Source: Pedobacter sp. ISL-64
GTDB taxonomy: Bacteria; Bacteroidota; Bacteroidia; Sphingobacteriales; Sphingobacteriaceae
Direction of reading: 5' to 3'
Assembly (NCBI RefSeq): GCF_018613605.1
Contig: NZ_JAGGPU010000002.1
Coordinates: forward strand, 390,460 to 454,459
DNA length: 64,000 nucleotides
In this document: positions 52,009 to 61,606 of the stretch, one piece after another
Position numbering within the stretch: position 1 is the stretch's first letter
How the letters are laid out: each line of letters opens with the position of its first letter
Notes under the pieces: model-generated
Database searches by the model: none
Seen by the model: only the letters and a program-made list of their open reading frames with translations
Told to the model about the DNA's origin: nothing
Position numbers and translations under genes: made by a program

Positions 52009-53556
52009 ATGAGCGAAAAAAAGTACACCACCACTTCAGGTATTGAAATAAAAGCGCTGTATACCGAAGCAAAGCCAATGGAAGAACTGCCTGGAGAATT
52101 TCCTTTTACCAGGGGAATCCAGAAGGATATGTACCGCGGTCGCTTGTGGACGATGAGGCAGTATGCCGGTTTTTCAACTGCTGAAGAATCAAACAAACGT
52201 TATCATTATTTATTGGCTCAGGGAACAACGGGCTTATCTGTTGCTTTTGATCTTCCAACACAAATCGGTTACGACTCTGATCATGAAATGGCTGATGGAG
52301 AGGTTGGTAAAGTGGGTGTGGCTATCGATTCGTTAAAGGATATTGAAATTTTATTTGATGGCATCGAACTGAAAAACATCACGACTTCGATGACGATCAA
52401 TGCAACGGCTTCAATTTTACTGGCCATGTATATTGCGCTGGCTAAAAAACAGGGTGCAGATTTAAAACAGATTTCGGGGACGATACAGAACGATATTTTA
52501 AAAGAATATGCTGCAAGAGGCACATATATCTATCCGCCAAAGCAATCCATGCGTTTAATTACCGATATTTTTGAGTTCTGTAGCAAAGAAGTGCCAAAGT
52601 GGAATACCATTTCTATATCTGGCTACCACATTCGTGAAGCTGGATCAACCGCTGTACAAGAACTTGCTTTTACATTGGCTAATGGCAAAACCTACCTAAA
52701 AGCCGCTATAGATAAAGGTTTAGACATTAATGTATTTGCGAAGCGGTTATCGTTCTTCTTCAATTGCCATAATAATTTCTTTGAAGAAATAGCGAAATTT
52801 AGGGCCGCAAGGCGGATGTGGGCGAAAATTACCAAAGATTTGGGTGCTGCAGACGAAAAAGCACAGATGTTAAGATTTCATACCCAAACCGGAGGCTCAA
52901 CCTTAACGGCGCAACAACCTCTAAACAATGTAATCAGGGTAAGCAATCAGGCTATGGCTGCCATTCTTGGCGGAACTCAATCCTTACATACCAATGGTTA
53001 TGATGAGGCACTTTCGCTTCCAACTGAATCGGCTGCAAAAATTGCTTTGCGTACCCAACAGATTATTGCCTTCGAGAGTGGTGTTACCGATACCGTAGAT
53101 CCATTGGCTGGATCGTTCTTTGTAGAAAGCTTAACTGATGAAGTTGAGGCTGCTGCCTGGGCTTATGTCGATCGGATAGATGCAATGGGAGGTTCGGTTA
53201 ATGCCATTGAAAGCAACTATATGCAAAATGAAATTGCTGATGCATCTTATCAGTATCAAAAAGAAATCGAAAATGGCCAAAGAATCTCCGTAGGTGTAAA
53301 TAAATTTACCCAGGAAGAAGAAGGCCTGACAGAGGTTTTTAATATTGATGATTCAATCCGCAAACTGCAATCTGAAAAATTAGAGTATTTAAAAGCAACC
53401 CGCGATGGAGATGCTGTAGAAAAAGCATTGCAAAAGCTGGAAGAAGCTGCTAAAGGCGAGAAAAATTTGATGCCGTTGATTATAGATGCCGTTGAAAAAT
53501 ATGCTACACTCGGCGAAATTGCAGATGTGTTTAGACGGACTTTTGGCGTTTATTAA
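52009..53556 (+). CDS. methylmalonyl-CoA mutase-type catalytic subunit without B12 domain
   Basis: This 515-residue protein covers the substrate-binding TIM barrel of adenosylcobalamin-dependent acyl-CoA mutases. By alignment to the well-studied methylmalonyl-CoA mutase, the key residues are present: Tyr 52 (WTMRQYAGF), Arg 170 ([12 protein letters not shown]) and His 207 ([10 protein letters not shown]). Isobutyryl-CoA mutases have Phe and Gln at the first two positions, so methylmalonyl/succinyl-CoA is the likely substrate pair. The C-terminal B12-binding domain (DxHxxG) is absent, so a separate small subunit elsewhere must supply it. It ends 553 bp before dnaA. Confidence 0.9.
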   Translation: MSEKKYTTTSGIEIKALYTEAKPMEELPGEFPFTRGIQKDMYRGRLWTMRQYAGFSTAEESNKRYHYLLAQGTTGLSVAFDLPTQIGYDSDHEMADGEVGKVGVAIDSLKDIEILFDGIELKNITTSMTINATASILLAMYIALAKKQGADLKQISGTIQNDILKEYAARGTYIYPPKQSMRLITDIFEFCSKEVPKWNTISISGYHIREAGSTAVQELAFTLANGKTYLKAAIDKGLDINVFAKRLSFFFNCHNNFFEEIAKFRAARRMWAKITKDLGAADEKAQMLRFHTQTGGSTLTAQQPLNNVIRVSNQAMAAILGGTQSLHTNGYDEALSLPTESAAKIALRTQQIIAFESGVTDTVDPLAGSFFVESLTDEVEAAAWAYVDRIDAMGGSVNAIESNYMQNEIADASYQYQKEIENGQRISVGVNKFTQEEEGLTEVFNIDDSIRKLQSEKLEYLKATRDGDAVEKALQKLEEAAKGEKNLMPLIIDAVEKYATLGEIADVFRRTFGVY

Positions 53557-54109
53557 TTAACTTAACCTTCGTGGTTTTTGCGCTTTATTTCAGGATAAAA
53601 TTAAAGGGACTTTGCTTTTAATTATGTCTTGATAAAATGAACGAATATTTTGTTCATTGATCCTAAAATAATGAGTTAAGCTGTCGTAAAATTCATACAA
53701 CAATAAGGCGAAATGAAATAATCTAATATTAATTTAAACGATCTGCTTAAATTAATATTAATTTATTTATCTTATGGCTTTGATTCTCAGTTTATTCGAG
53801 ATTAAAAAAGACTAAAACGCTTAACTAGTGCCTAAAATGGCTTAGATTTTGCTTTTTCAACAGCTATTCGAAGTGATGGGGATGTATTGATGTTAAATTA
53901 TGGTTAATGTGGATAACCAGTGTTAATAAATAGTTATCAACATAAAAAATTGAGGTTAAGCGGGCTACTATATTCCTTATCAGTACGTTACGATTTATTT
54001 GAAATTTTTGTTTAAAATGTTGATAATTTTCTCAATATTCGTAGTCCCTAAACGGACCATCCCTTTAATTCGAATAGGCACTGTAAACCAATAAATTATA
54101 GAAATCGCA
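53557..54109. other. probable chromosomal replication origin (oriC)
   Basis: This gene-free 553-bp region directly precedes dnaA. It holds a perfect DnaA box in reverse, TGTGGATAA (53908-53916), and two one-mismatch boxes: TTATCAACA (53934-53942) and TGTTGATAA (54018-54026). Upstream lies a very AT-rich stretch with a perfect 14-bp inverted repeat, TAATATTAATTTAA (53724-53737) and TTAAATTAATATTA (53747-53760), a candidate unwinding element. Box clustering next to dnaA is the classic oriC arrangement. GC skew was not computed. Confidence 0.75.
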
Positions 54110-55540
54110 ATGGAAAAAACTTGTACAGAAGTATGGAAGAACTGTCTTCAAATTATTAAGGATAACATTCCGAGCCAAAGTTTCAAAACTTGGTTCGAGC
54201 CAATAACAGCCCTTAAATTGGAAGGTAAGGTTTTAACTATACAGGTGCCAAGTTTGTTCTTTTACGAATGGCTTGAAGAACATTATGTAGGCTTGCTTCG
54301 CAAGACTGTAAAAAAACAACTTGGAGAGGATGGCAGGTTGGAATATAACATCGTTGTAGATAAATCATCAAACAGCGGTAATCCTTATACTACCAATATG
54401 CCCTCAAATGGAAATGGAGCGGAGGCAAAGGTACAATCGATGCCGATTCCGGTTTCCATTAATAAGGATATTAAAAACCCATTTATTATCCCTGGATTAA
54501 AAAAATTAAATGTTGATCCACAATTAAACTCTAACTATACTTTCGAAAATTATATTGAGGGAGATTGCAACCGCTTGGCGCGTTCTGCAGGTTACGCTGT
54601 AGCTGCTAAACCAGGAGGTACATCTTTTAACCCGCTAATGATTTACGGAGGAGTAGGTTTGGGTAAAACACACCTGGCGCAGGCAATCGGTAACGAGATT
54701 AAACGCAGCATGCCAGATAAATTGGTGATTTATGTAAGCTGTGAGAAATTCTGTCAGCAGTTTGTAGATTCATTAAAAAACAACACCATTAACGATTTCG
54801 TTAACTTTTATCAGGCAATGGATGTGATCATTATGGATGATGTACACAACTTTGCTGGTAAAGAAAAAACACAGGATATTTTCTTCCATATTTTCAATCA
54901 CCTTCACCAATCGGGCAAACAGGTAATCTTAACATCTGATAAAGCACCGAAAGATTTAGCTGGTTTGGAAGAGCGTTTGTTAAGCCGTTTTAAATGGGGT
55001 TTATCTGCAGATTTACAGATTCCTGATCTGGAAACACGTATTGCCATTTTAAGAAAGAAAATGTATGCTGATGGTATTGAGTTACCAGGCGAGGTGGTAG
55101 AATATGTTGCACACAACATTGATAACAATGTGCGTGAGTTAGAGGGGGCTATGGTATCTCTTTTGGCACAGGCTACATTGAATAAAAAAGAAATCGATTT
55201 AGCCCTTGCTAAGCAAATGCTGAAGAACTTCATTAAAAATACTTCTAAAGAAATTTCAATGGAGTACATCCAGAAATTGGTTTGCGAGTATTTCGAGGTT
55301 CCTGTTGATATGGTTAAATCGCAAACACGTAAACGAGAAATTGTTCAGGCACGTCAGATTTCGATGTACCTTTCTAAAAGTCATACTAAATCATCGTTGA
55401 AAACAATTGGTGCTTTCTTCGGTGGCCGCGATCACAGTACCGTAATTTATGCTTGCCAAACAGTAGAAGATTTAATTGATACTGATAAAAAGTTTAAAGC
55501 TTACGTACACGATATCCAAAAGAAATTAAAAATGAGCTAA
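54110..55540 (+). CDS. dnaA: chromosomal replication initiator protein DnaA
   Basis: DnaA binds and melts oriC and loads the replicative helicase. The 476-residue protein has domain I (VWKNCLQIIKDNIPSQSFKT, residues 8-27, extending to about 85) and a variable linker. The AAA+ domain has Walker A GGVGLGKT (180-187) and Walker B IIMDDVHNF (Asp 243-244). The C-terminal DNA-binding domain has the signature GGRDHSTVIYA. The usual partner dnaN does not follow; a terminator does. It lies beside the DnaA boxes of the probable origin. Confidence 0.98.
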   Translation: MEKTCTEVWKNCLQIIKDNIPSQSFKTWFEPITALKLEGKVLTIQVPSLFFYEWLEEHYVGLLRKTVKKQLGEDGRLEYNIVVDKSSNSGNPYTTNMPSNGNGAEAKVQSMPIPVSINKDIKNPFIIPGLKKLNVDPQLNSNYTFENYIEGDCNRLARSAGYAVAAKPGGTSFNPLMIYGGVGLGKTHLAQAIGNEIKRSMPDKLVIYVSCEKFCQQFVDSLKNNTINDFVNFYQAMDVIIMDDVHNFAGKEKTQDIFFHIFNHLHQSGKQVILTSDKAPKDLAGLEERLLSRFKWGLSADLQIPDLETRIAILRKKMYADGIELPGEVVEYVAHNIDNNVRELEGAMVSLLAQATLNKKEIDLALAKQMLKNFIKNTSKEISMEYIQKLVCEYFEVPVDMVKSQTRKREIVQARQISMYLSKSHTKSSLKTIGAFFGGRDHSTVIYACQTVEDLIDTDKKFKAYVHDIQKKLKMS

Positions 55541-55557
55541 ACTAAGTTCAGAACTGA

Positions 55558-55576
55558 AAGGTAGAAGGGTTTAAAT
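55558..55576 (+). repeat. GGTAGAAGGGTTTAAA tract after dnaA
   Basis: AAAGGTAGAAGGGTTTAAA closely matches GGTAGAGGGTTTAAGG at 9136-9151 after gcvP, with the same orientation relative to the gene. Confidence 0.4.
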
Positions 55577-55611
55577 AAAATCTTTCGTTCATGTTCAAAA
55601 GTTTATGCAAA

Positions 55612-55648
55612 AAAACAAAGGCCCGATATTTTATCGGGCCTTTGTTTT
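55612..55648. terminator. bidirectional terminator between dnaA and the NUDIX gene
   Basis: AAAACAAAGGCCCGATA (55612-55628) pairs perfectly over 17 bp with TATCGGGCCTTTGTTTT (55632-55648) around TTT. Flanking A- and T-rich ends suit both convergent genes. Confidence 0.9.
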
Positions 55649-55670
55649 GATGTGTTTTTTAAGAAAAAAA

Positions 55671-56219
55671 TTAAAGTTTTTCCACTTCAGCTAAGCCATA
55701 TAATAAGGCCGCAACATGTAATGCCTGGGCTATTTTGTTGTCTTTTATCAGTTGCTTTACTTCCTCAACAGTATATTCTTCAACATTTAATATTTCATGT
55801 TCATCTAAATGCTGTTCATGTGTTTTAATACCACCTGTTAAGAAGTAGGTAAAGGTTCTATTATTTGACGTTGCCGGATTAGGATAAAGCTCGGCAATAA
55901 GTTTGCAGGTTTTAAAACTGTAACCTGTTTCTTCTAAAAGTTCACGTTTAACTGCAAACTCAGGTGCTTCATCGCCATCAATTACACCGCCGGGAACTTC
56001 AAGCGAAATAATATCAGCCGCATGACGGTACTGGCGCACCATGATTATTTTTCCTGCTTCTGTTAATGCAATTGCATTTGCCCAGTTTGGATACTCTAAA
56101 ACATAGTAGTCGTCTTTTATAATACCATCAGGAAGTTTAACCTCGTCTACCCTTAAGGTAGCCCACTTTTCTCTTACTAAATATTTAGAGGCAATTTTTT
56201 GCCACTTTTCTATAATCAT
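55671..56219 (-). CDS. NUDIX hydrolase, ADP-ribose pyrophosphatase-like
   Basis: This 182-residue cytoplasmic hydrolase has the Nudix box GGVIDGDEAPEFAVKRELLE followed by ETGY (G-x5-E-x7-REL-x-EETG pattern). The preceding YRHAADIISLEVPGG is typical of ADP-ribose/nucleoside-diphosphate-sugar pyrophosphatases. It probably sanitises ADP-ribose or a nucleotide sugar. It is convergent with dnaA. Confidence 0.93.
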   Translation of the reverse strand: MIIEKWQKIASKYLVREKWATLRVDEVKLPDGIIKDDYYVLEYPNWANAIALTEAGKIIMVRQYRHAADIISLEVPGGVIDGDEAPEFAVKRELLEETGYSFKTCKLIAELYPNPATSNNRTFTYFLTGGIKTHEQHLDEHEILNVEEYTVEEVKQLIKDNKIAQALHVAALLYGLAEVEKL

Positions 56220-56258
56220 CTATTTACATTGTTTTGTTTAGTGCCATGCGCGTGGCGT

Positions 56259-56648
56259 TTAGCGCAAATACTGTTGTATCGTTTTCTGACGGTGCAAGTT
56301 TACCAAATGTACGATCTTGTGCCGATCTGACAGGTATTGATAGACTAAATTCAGCTTTGGCGCAATCATTTGGTTTCTATCAAGACTTGTACCTAATTCG
56401 TAATATAAGAATTCGCTCAGTGAGTCGAGTTTTTCGGGAGGGAGGTCGCCTTCGGCTAACCAATTTTCAAAAACCGAAAGATCTTCATTTTCAAGAATTT
56501 CTTTTGGCAATTGGAAGCTGCCTTCCATGGTTTCGTCAAAAAGCTGATTGGCTTCAGCCAACTTGCCTTCTAACTTTAAGCCCATAATACGGGCCAAAAC
56601 CTGTGCAAGTTTCTGTATTTCTGCTGTGATTAAATCTCTTCTGTACAT
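56259..56648 (-). CDS. conserved hypothetical protein
   Basis: This 129-residue helical soluble protein begins MYRRDLITAEIQKLAQVLAR, a pattern seen in small uncharacterised helical proteins of Bacteroidota. It contains TPR-like amphipathic helices (LEGKLAEANQLFDETMEG; LDSLSEFLYYELGTSLD). It has no catalytic motif. It lies 39 bp upstream of the NUDIX gene on the same strand and probably shares its transcript. Confidence 0.78.
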   Translation of the reverse strand: MYRRDLITAEIQKLAQVLARIMGLKLEGKLAEANQLFDETMEGSFQLPKEILENEDLSVFENWLAEGDLPPEKLDSLSEFLYYELGTSLDRNQMIAPKLNLVYQYLSDRHKIVHLVNLHRQKTIQQYLR

Positions 56649-56711
56649 TATTGTTGTAATGTTTTAATCTGTTGGAAAGTTGTAACGTTCAAAAAGGAAC
56701 AGATTCTAACT

Positions 56712-57539
<828 letters not shown>

Positions 57540-57542
57540 CGC

Positions 57543-57986
57543 TTATTTCTGCTCTAGATTGTCCATAAAAATGATATCATTTGGTAATTCATTAATGTCG
57601 CCTTTTTGAGGAGGGAAGAACAAGCCTAGTTTTTCTCCAGCTAATGCTACGCCCGCAATAATGCCATCAGCTAAATTGCCTTTTGCAAAGTGTGCAGTCA
57701 TCGCTATTTTGGCTGTTTCCCAAAAATTTTCTGGTACTACCTGGTTAATACCTACATCGCCAATAATGGCAAATTTATGATCGGCATGCGCAAGGTAAAT
57801 CAGTACCCCATTTCTTTTAGCTGTTTTGTCCATATCCAGCTTGGTAAAATACTCGATAGCTTTTTCGTATGGATCGCCTGCGCAATGTTTGTCAATAGCA
57901 ATCCTAATTTCTCCAGAAGTTGCTCTTTCGGCATCGGAGATCGCGTTTGCTATTTTTTCTTGTTCAATATCTGAAAATAACGACAT
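57543..57986 (-). CDS. TPM-domain protein, short form
   Basis: This 147-residue protein consists of a TPM-like domain: FSDIEQEKIANAISDAERAT, then GEIRIAIDKHCAGDPYEKAI and KRNGVLIYLAHADHKFAIIG. It lacks a signal peptide and probably stays in the cytoplasm or associates with the membrane through its partner. It sits between lemA and the larger TPM gene; lemA-TPM-TPM is a recurrent arrangement in this phylum. Confidence 0.9.
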   Translation of the reverse strand: MSLFSDIEQEKIANAISDAERATSGEIRIAIDKHCAGDPYEKAIEYFTKLDMDKTAKRNGVLIYLAHADHKFAIIGDVGINQVVPENFWETAKIAMTAHFAKGNLADGIIAGVALAGEKLGLFFPPQKGDINELPNDIIFMDNLEQK

Positions 57987-58069
57987 GTGCTTATTTTGTA
58001 TGAAGTAAAAAGGGTAATAAATGTTTAGTTAATAAACATTCACTACCCTTATATATTGTGTTGAGAATA

Positions 58070-58651
58070 TTAAAATTCTACTTTAGGTGCATCTTTTGCG
58101 GTAGCATCGGCCTCGAAATACCCTTTAGGTTTAAAGCCGAACATGCCAGCTGTTAAATTGGTTGGGAACGATCTGATTTTGCCATTATACTCTTGCACAG
58201 CATCGTTAAAATCTTTACGGGCAACGGTAATCCTATTTTCGGTGCTTTCTAACTGCGCCGATAAATCACTGAATTGCTGTGTAGCCCTTAGTTCAGGGTA
58301 ATTTTCGGTAATCGATAATAATTTACCCAAAGCCTGGCTCAATTGCCCTTGAGCAGCCTGGTATTTTTGGATGTTTTCTGGTGTCAGTTCATCAGCTTTA
58401 ACCGTCATCTGTGTTGCTTTTGCACGTGCTTCTATTACAGCAGTTAAAGTACCCTGTTCAAATTTAGCCGCTCCTTTTACAGTGGCTACCAGGTTCGGAA
58501 TTAAATCTGCTCTTCTTTGATATTGGGTTTGCACAGTTCCCCATTTCGATTTAACGTTCTCATCAAGTTTAACCATGCTGTTGTATCCGCATGAACTTAA
58601 AGTGCTCACTGCAATAACTGCAGCTAAAATTCCAAATATTAATCTTTTCAT
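58070..58651 (-). CDS. LemA-family protein
   Basis: This 193-residue LemA protein has an N-terminal signal/anchor with the lipobox-like SSCG (Cys 21), so it is probably a lipoprotein. The conserved block VKSKWGTVQTQYQRRADLIP, then NLVATVKGAAKFEQGTL and ITVARKDFNDAVQEYNGKI match the family. The domain is a helical bundle of unknown function. It is the first gene of a lemA-TPM-TPM operon (83-bp gap). Confidence 0.94.
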   Translation of the reverse strand: MKRLIFGILAAVIAVSTLSSCGYNSMVKLDENVKSKWGTVQTQYQRRADLIPNLVATVKGAAKFEQGTLTAVIEARAKATQMTVKADELTPENIQKYQAAQGQLSQALGKLLSITENYPELRATQQFSDLSAQLESTENRITVARKDFNDAVQEYNGKIRSFPTNLTAGMFGFKPKGYFEADATAKDAPKVEF

Positions 58652-58819
58652 TTTTATGGTTTTTGTCTTTTTAATAGAATTGATTTATGGTCAATTTACG
58701 AATTAGATATCAAATTGCATGCCTTTGTTACAGTTTCGGTATTTACCTGACAGGTTGACAAGCTTCATTGCCGTTTTAATTGAACAGAGTTGAGTGAAAA
58801 ACACAAGATTTTTTGTTGA

Positions 58820-59010
58820 AGCGCAGGTTTTTTTGCCTTTTTTTAACGTTTGTTCCCGCTCTCACTCTACTTCGTGCCCGCTCCGATCGGGGCTAAAAAC
58901 TTTGGGCTGTGGCACAGAAAACCGGAATAGTAGCAGAAAAATAACCTAATTAAACCCGATCGAACGTATGCCCCCAATTTTTTATTGGGGCAGAAGGGAG
59001 AGCGGGACTG
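58820..59010. repeat. GTTCCCGCTCTCAC composite palindromic element
   Basis: The region contains GCAGGTTTTTTTGCC, then TGTTCCCGCTCTCACTC, GTGCCCGCTCCGATCGGGG, a hairpin TGCCCCC-AAT...ATT-GGGGCA (58970-58993) and GGGAGAGCGGGACT, which is the inverted counterpart of the first word. A related string occurs at 63885-63960. The 508-bp gap between lemA and the FAD gene holds this element and one promoter; no gene. Confidence 0.55.
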
Positions 59011-59122
59011 TAGTTTCCAATGAAATACTGCAATTGCTTTCCAAAAAACATAAAAATATTACTTTAGTCTGCTAATAGTTTTTATTCATATGCTGAAATC
59101 ATCAAATATGCGATCAGATATT

Positions 59123-59130
59123 TATCTTTG
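59123..59130 (+). promoter_or_regulatory. -7 promoter element TATCTTTG
   Basis: This exact consensus match lies 29 bp before ATG 59160. Confidence 0.55.
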
Positions 59131-59159
59131 TAGCGTTCGGGATAAAAACCTGACATGAT

Positions 59160-60701
59160 ATGCAAAAAGACATCGAAATTACACTGCACCCGCATGAGGT
59201 AGCGCAAACAGAAGTGATTAACCAGAAACTGGCTGAAGCGCTAAAATTACCTGGATCAAGAATTAAAGGCTATGAAATCCTGAAAAGATCGATAGATGCA
59301 CGCTCGAGAAAAGTGATATTCAGACTTCAGGTAAAAGTTTTTGTCGATGAGGAAGCCGCTCCCGAAGTATACACCATTAATTATAAAAACGTAAGCGACG
59401 CGAAGCCTGTGATTATTATCGGGGCTGGCCCGGCTGGGTTATTTGCAGCTTTGCAGTGTATCGAGAATGGATTAAAACCCATTATTATCGAACGTGGTAA
59501 AGATGTAAAACAGCGCCGGAGAGATTTAGCTGCCATAAACAAGCAGGGTTTGGTGAATACCGAATCTAATTATTGTTATGGTGAAGGTGGAGCCGGAACC
59601 TATTCGGATGGTAAACTGTATACCCGTTCCAATAAACGGGGCGATATTAATAAAGTGCTCCAGGTTTTTGTAAACCATGGGGCAGAAGCTGATATTGCTA
59701 TCGATGCCCGTCCACATATAGGTACCAACAAACTTCCGCATATTATTACTTCCATAAAAGATACGATCCTGAATGCTGGGGGCGAGGTGATGTTCGATAG
59801 CCGTATGACTGATATTTTGATCGAATTCGGAAAAGTAAAAGGAATTGAGATCAATTTTGAAGAAAAGTTGTTCGCTGATGATATTATCCTGGCAACAGGT
59901 CATTCTGCAAGAGATGTGTACGAATTGTTGAACAGTAAAAATATCCTGATTGAGGCAAAACCATTTGCTTTAGGTGTACGGATTGAACATCCTCAGGAAA
60001 TTATTGATTCAGCCCAATACCATTGCGATATTAGATCGGAGTTTTTACCTCCAGCGTACTACAGTTTGGTGGAGCAGGTTGGTGCCCGTGGGGTATTTTC
60101 TTTTTGCATGTGCCCTGGAGGCATTATTGCGCCTTGTTCTACAGGCGAAAATGAGATCGTGGTAAATGGCTGGTCGCCATCTAAACGGAATAACCCTTAT
60201 GCCAATTCAGGAACGGTGGTACAGGTTACCTTAAACGATGTTCAGGGTTACGATCCGCTTAGAATGTTGCACTTCCAATCGGAGATTGAGAAAATGGCTT
60301 TTGAGGCCGGTGGTGGAAACCTGGTTGCTCCGGCCCAGCGCATGGTTGATTTTGTGAACAATAAATTATCGATCGATCTACCAAAGAACTCCTATCTTCC
60401 TGGTACCAAAAGTTCTATGCTCGACAATATTTTACCCGATTTCGTATCAGATAGTTTACGTGTAGCATTACCCTTGTTTGGGAAAAAGATTAAGGGATAT
60501 TATACAAATGAAGCTATTTTGGTAGGGGTAGAGAGCAGAACATCATCACCGGTTAGAATTCCGAGAGATAAAGAGACTTACCAGCACCCTCAGGTAAAAG
60601 GTTTATATCCTTGCGCAGAAGGCGCAGGTTATGCCGGTGGAATTGTATCTGCAGCAATAGATGGTATTAACTGTGCAAATGCAATATTAAAAGCATCTTA
60701 A
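59160..60701 (+). CDS. FAD-dependent dehydrogenase-like protein (COG2509 type)
   Basis: This 513-residue cytoplasmic flavoprotein has an N-terminal small domain (residues 1-80) before the FAD motif VIIIGAGPAGLFAALQCIEN (about residues 83-102). YCYGEGGAGTYSDGKLYTRS and FSFCMCPGGIIAPCSTGENE are typical of this uncharacterised family. The C-terminal GLYPCAEGAGYAGGIVSAAI closes the FAD site. The reaction is unknown; relatives are conserved across bacteria. It has a promoter 29 bp upstream. Confidence 0.9.
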   Translation: MQKDIEITLHPHEVAQTEVINQKLAEALKLPGSRIKGYEILKRSIDARSRKVIFRLQVKVFVDEEAAPEVYTINYKNVSDAKPVIIIGAGPAGLFAALQCIENGLKPIIIERGKDVKQRRRDLAAINKQGLVNTESNYCYGEGGAGTYSDGKLYTRSNKRGDINKVLQVFVNHGAEADIAIDARPHIGTNKLPHIITSIKDTILNAGGEVMFDSRMTDILIEFGKVKGIEINFEEKLFADDIILATGHSARDVYELLNSKNILIEAKPFALGVRIEHPQEIIDSAQYHCDIRSEFLPPAYYSLVEQVGARGVFSFCMCPGGIIAPCSTGENEIVVNGWSPSKRNNPYANSGTVVQVTLNDVQGYDPLRMLHFQSEIEKMAFEAGGGNLVAPAQRMVDFVNNKLSIDLPKNSYLPGTKSSMLDNILPDFVSDSLRVALPLFGKKIKGYYTNEAILVGVESRTSSPVRIPRDKETYQHPQVKGLYPCAEGAGYAGGIVSAAIDGINCANAILKAS

Positions 60702-60734
60702 CAAACTTTATATTGCCCCAATTGTTGTTTAGGT

Positions 60735-61202
60735 ATGTTTAATATCACGAACGAAATTAAAAAGGCATTTAATGGCGATGCCTGGCATGGTAACCATGTA
60801 ATGCAAACCTTAAATAACGTTAATCCTGAAAGTGCATTTAGCCATTTTGTGCCGGGGGCGCATTCTATTGCCGAAATCGCCCTGCATTTAACTGCTTGGA
60901 CAGAAGAAGTTACCTCAAGATTGAGTGGGAAACCTGCTGCAGAACCCGCAATGGGTGATTGGCCAGTGCCCGAAAGTAGAACGCCTAAAGCCTGGGAGCG
61001 CATTATCTTTAATTTTAAAATTGCTAATGAAGAACTCATCCGCTTGTGCGAAAGCATAAAAAATAACCAATGGAATGATGAAGTGCAGCGTGAGCGGAAC
61101 CCGGCGTTGGGAACAGGCGTAACCAATGCAGAGCTTTTAAGTGGTTTAGCACAGCACCATGCCTACCATTCTGGTCAGATCGCTTTGCTTTCTAAATTTT
61201 AA
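60735..61202 (+). CDS. DinB-family protein
   Basis: This 155-residue four-helix-bundle protein has histidines at three expected metal-site positions: GDAWHGNHVM, SIAEIALHLTAWTEEV and QHHAYHSGQIALL. It is the second DinB-like protein in the window. Possible roles include thiol-dependent transferase or detoxification activity; not assigned. It lies 33 bp after the FAD gene and could share its promoter. Confidence 0.9.
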   Translation: MFNITNEIKKAFNGDAWHGNHVMQTLNNVNPESAFSHFVPGAHSIAEIALHLTAWTEEVTSRLSGKPAAEPAMGDWPVPESRTPKAWERIIFNFKIANEELIRLCESIKNNQWNDEVQRERNPALGTGVTNAELLSGLAQHHAYHSGQIALLSKF

Positions 61203-61246
61203 TAGCTTAATTAACCTGTAATCAATAAATCTTTGGAATCACCTTT

Positions 61247-61606
61247 ATGAAGAAGACACTTATTATCGGCGCGTCGCCAAACCCATCCAGATACGCTTAT
61301 AAAGCAGCCAATATGCTCAAGCGCTTCAATCACGAAATTGTTAACGTGGGCATAAAGAAAGGAGAGGTTGCAGGCGTAGAAATTGAAAAACCGGATCAGA
61401 TCCACACCGATATAGATACCATAACTTTATATATTGGCCCACCGCTACAGGCGCAATATCACGATTACATTCTGGCAACCAAGCCCAAGCGGGTAATTTT
61501 CAATCCAGGAACTGAAAATTATGAACTGGAAAAATTATTGAATCAGCACAATATCGAACCAGTTGAAGCCTGTACTTTGGTATTGCTAAGCACAGGGCAG
61601 TATTAA
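61247..61606 (+). CDS. CoA-binding-domain protein (YccU-like)
   Basis: This 119-residue single-domain protein with a Rossmann-like fold starts KKTLIIGASPNPSRYAYKAA and has VNVGIKKGEVAGVEI, then TLYIGPPLQAQYHDYI and VIFNPGTENYELEKLL. It probably binds CoA or a related nucleotide; its role is unknown. It shares 4 bp with the PagL-like gene on the opposite strand (61603-61606), tail to tail. Confidence 0.9.
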   Translation: MKKTLIIGASPNPSRYAYKAANMLKRFNHEIVNVGIKKGEVAGVEIEKPDQIHTDIDTITLYIGPPLQAQYHDYILATKPKRVIFNPGTENYELEKLLNQHNIEPVEACTLVLLSTGQY

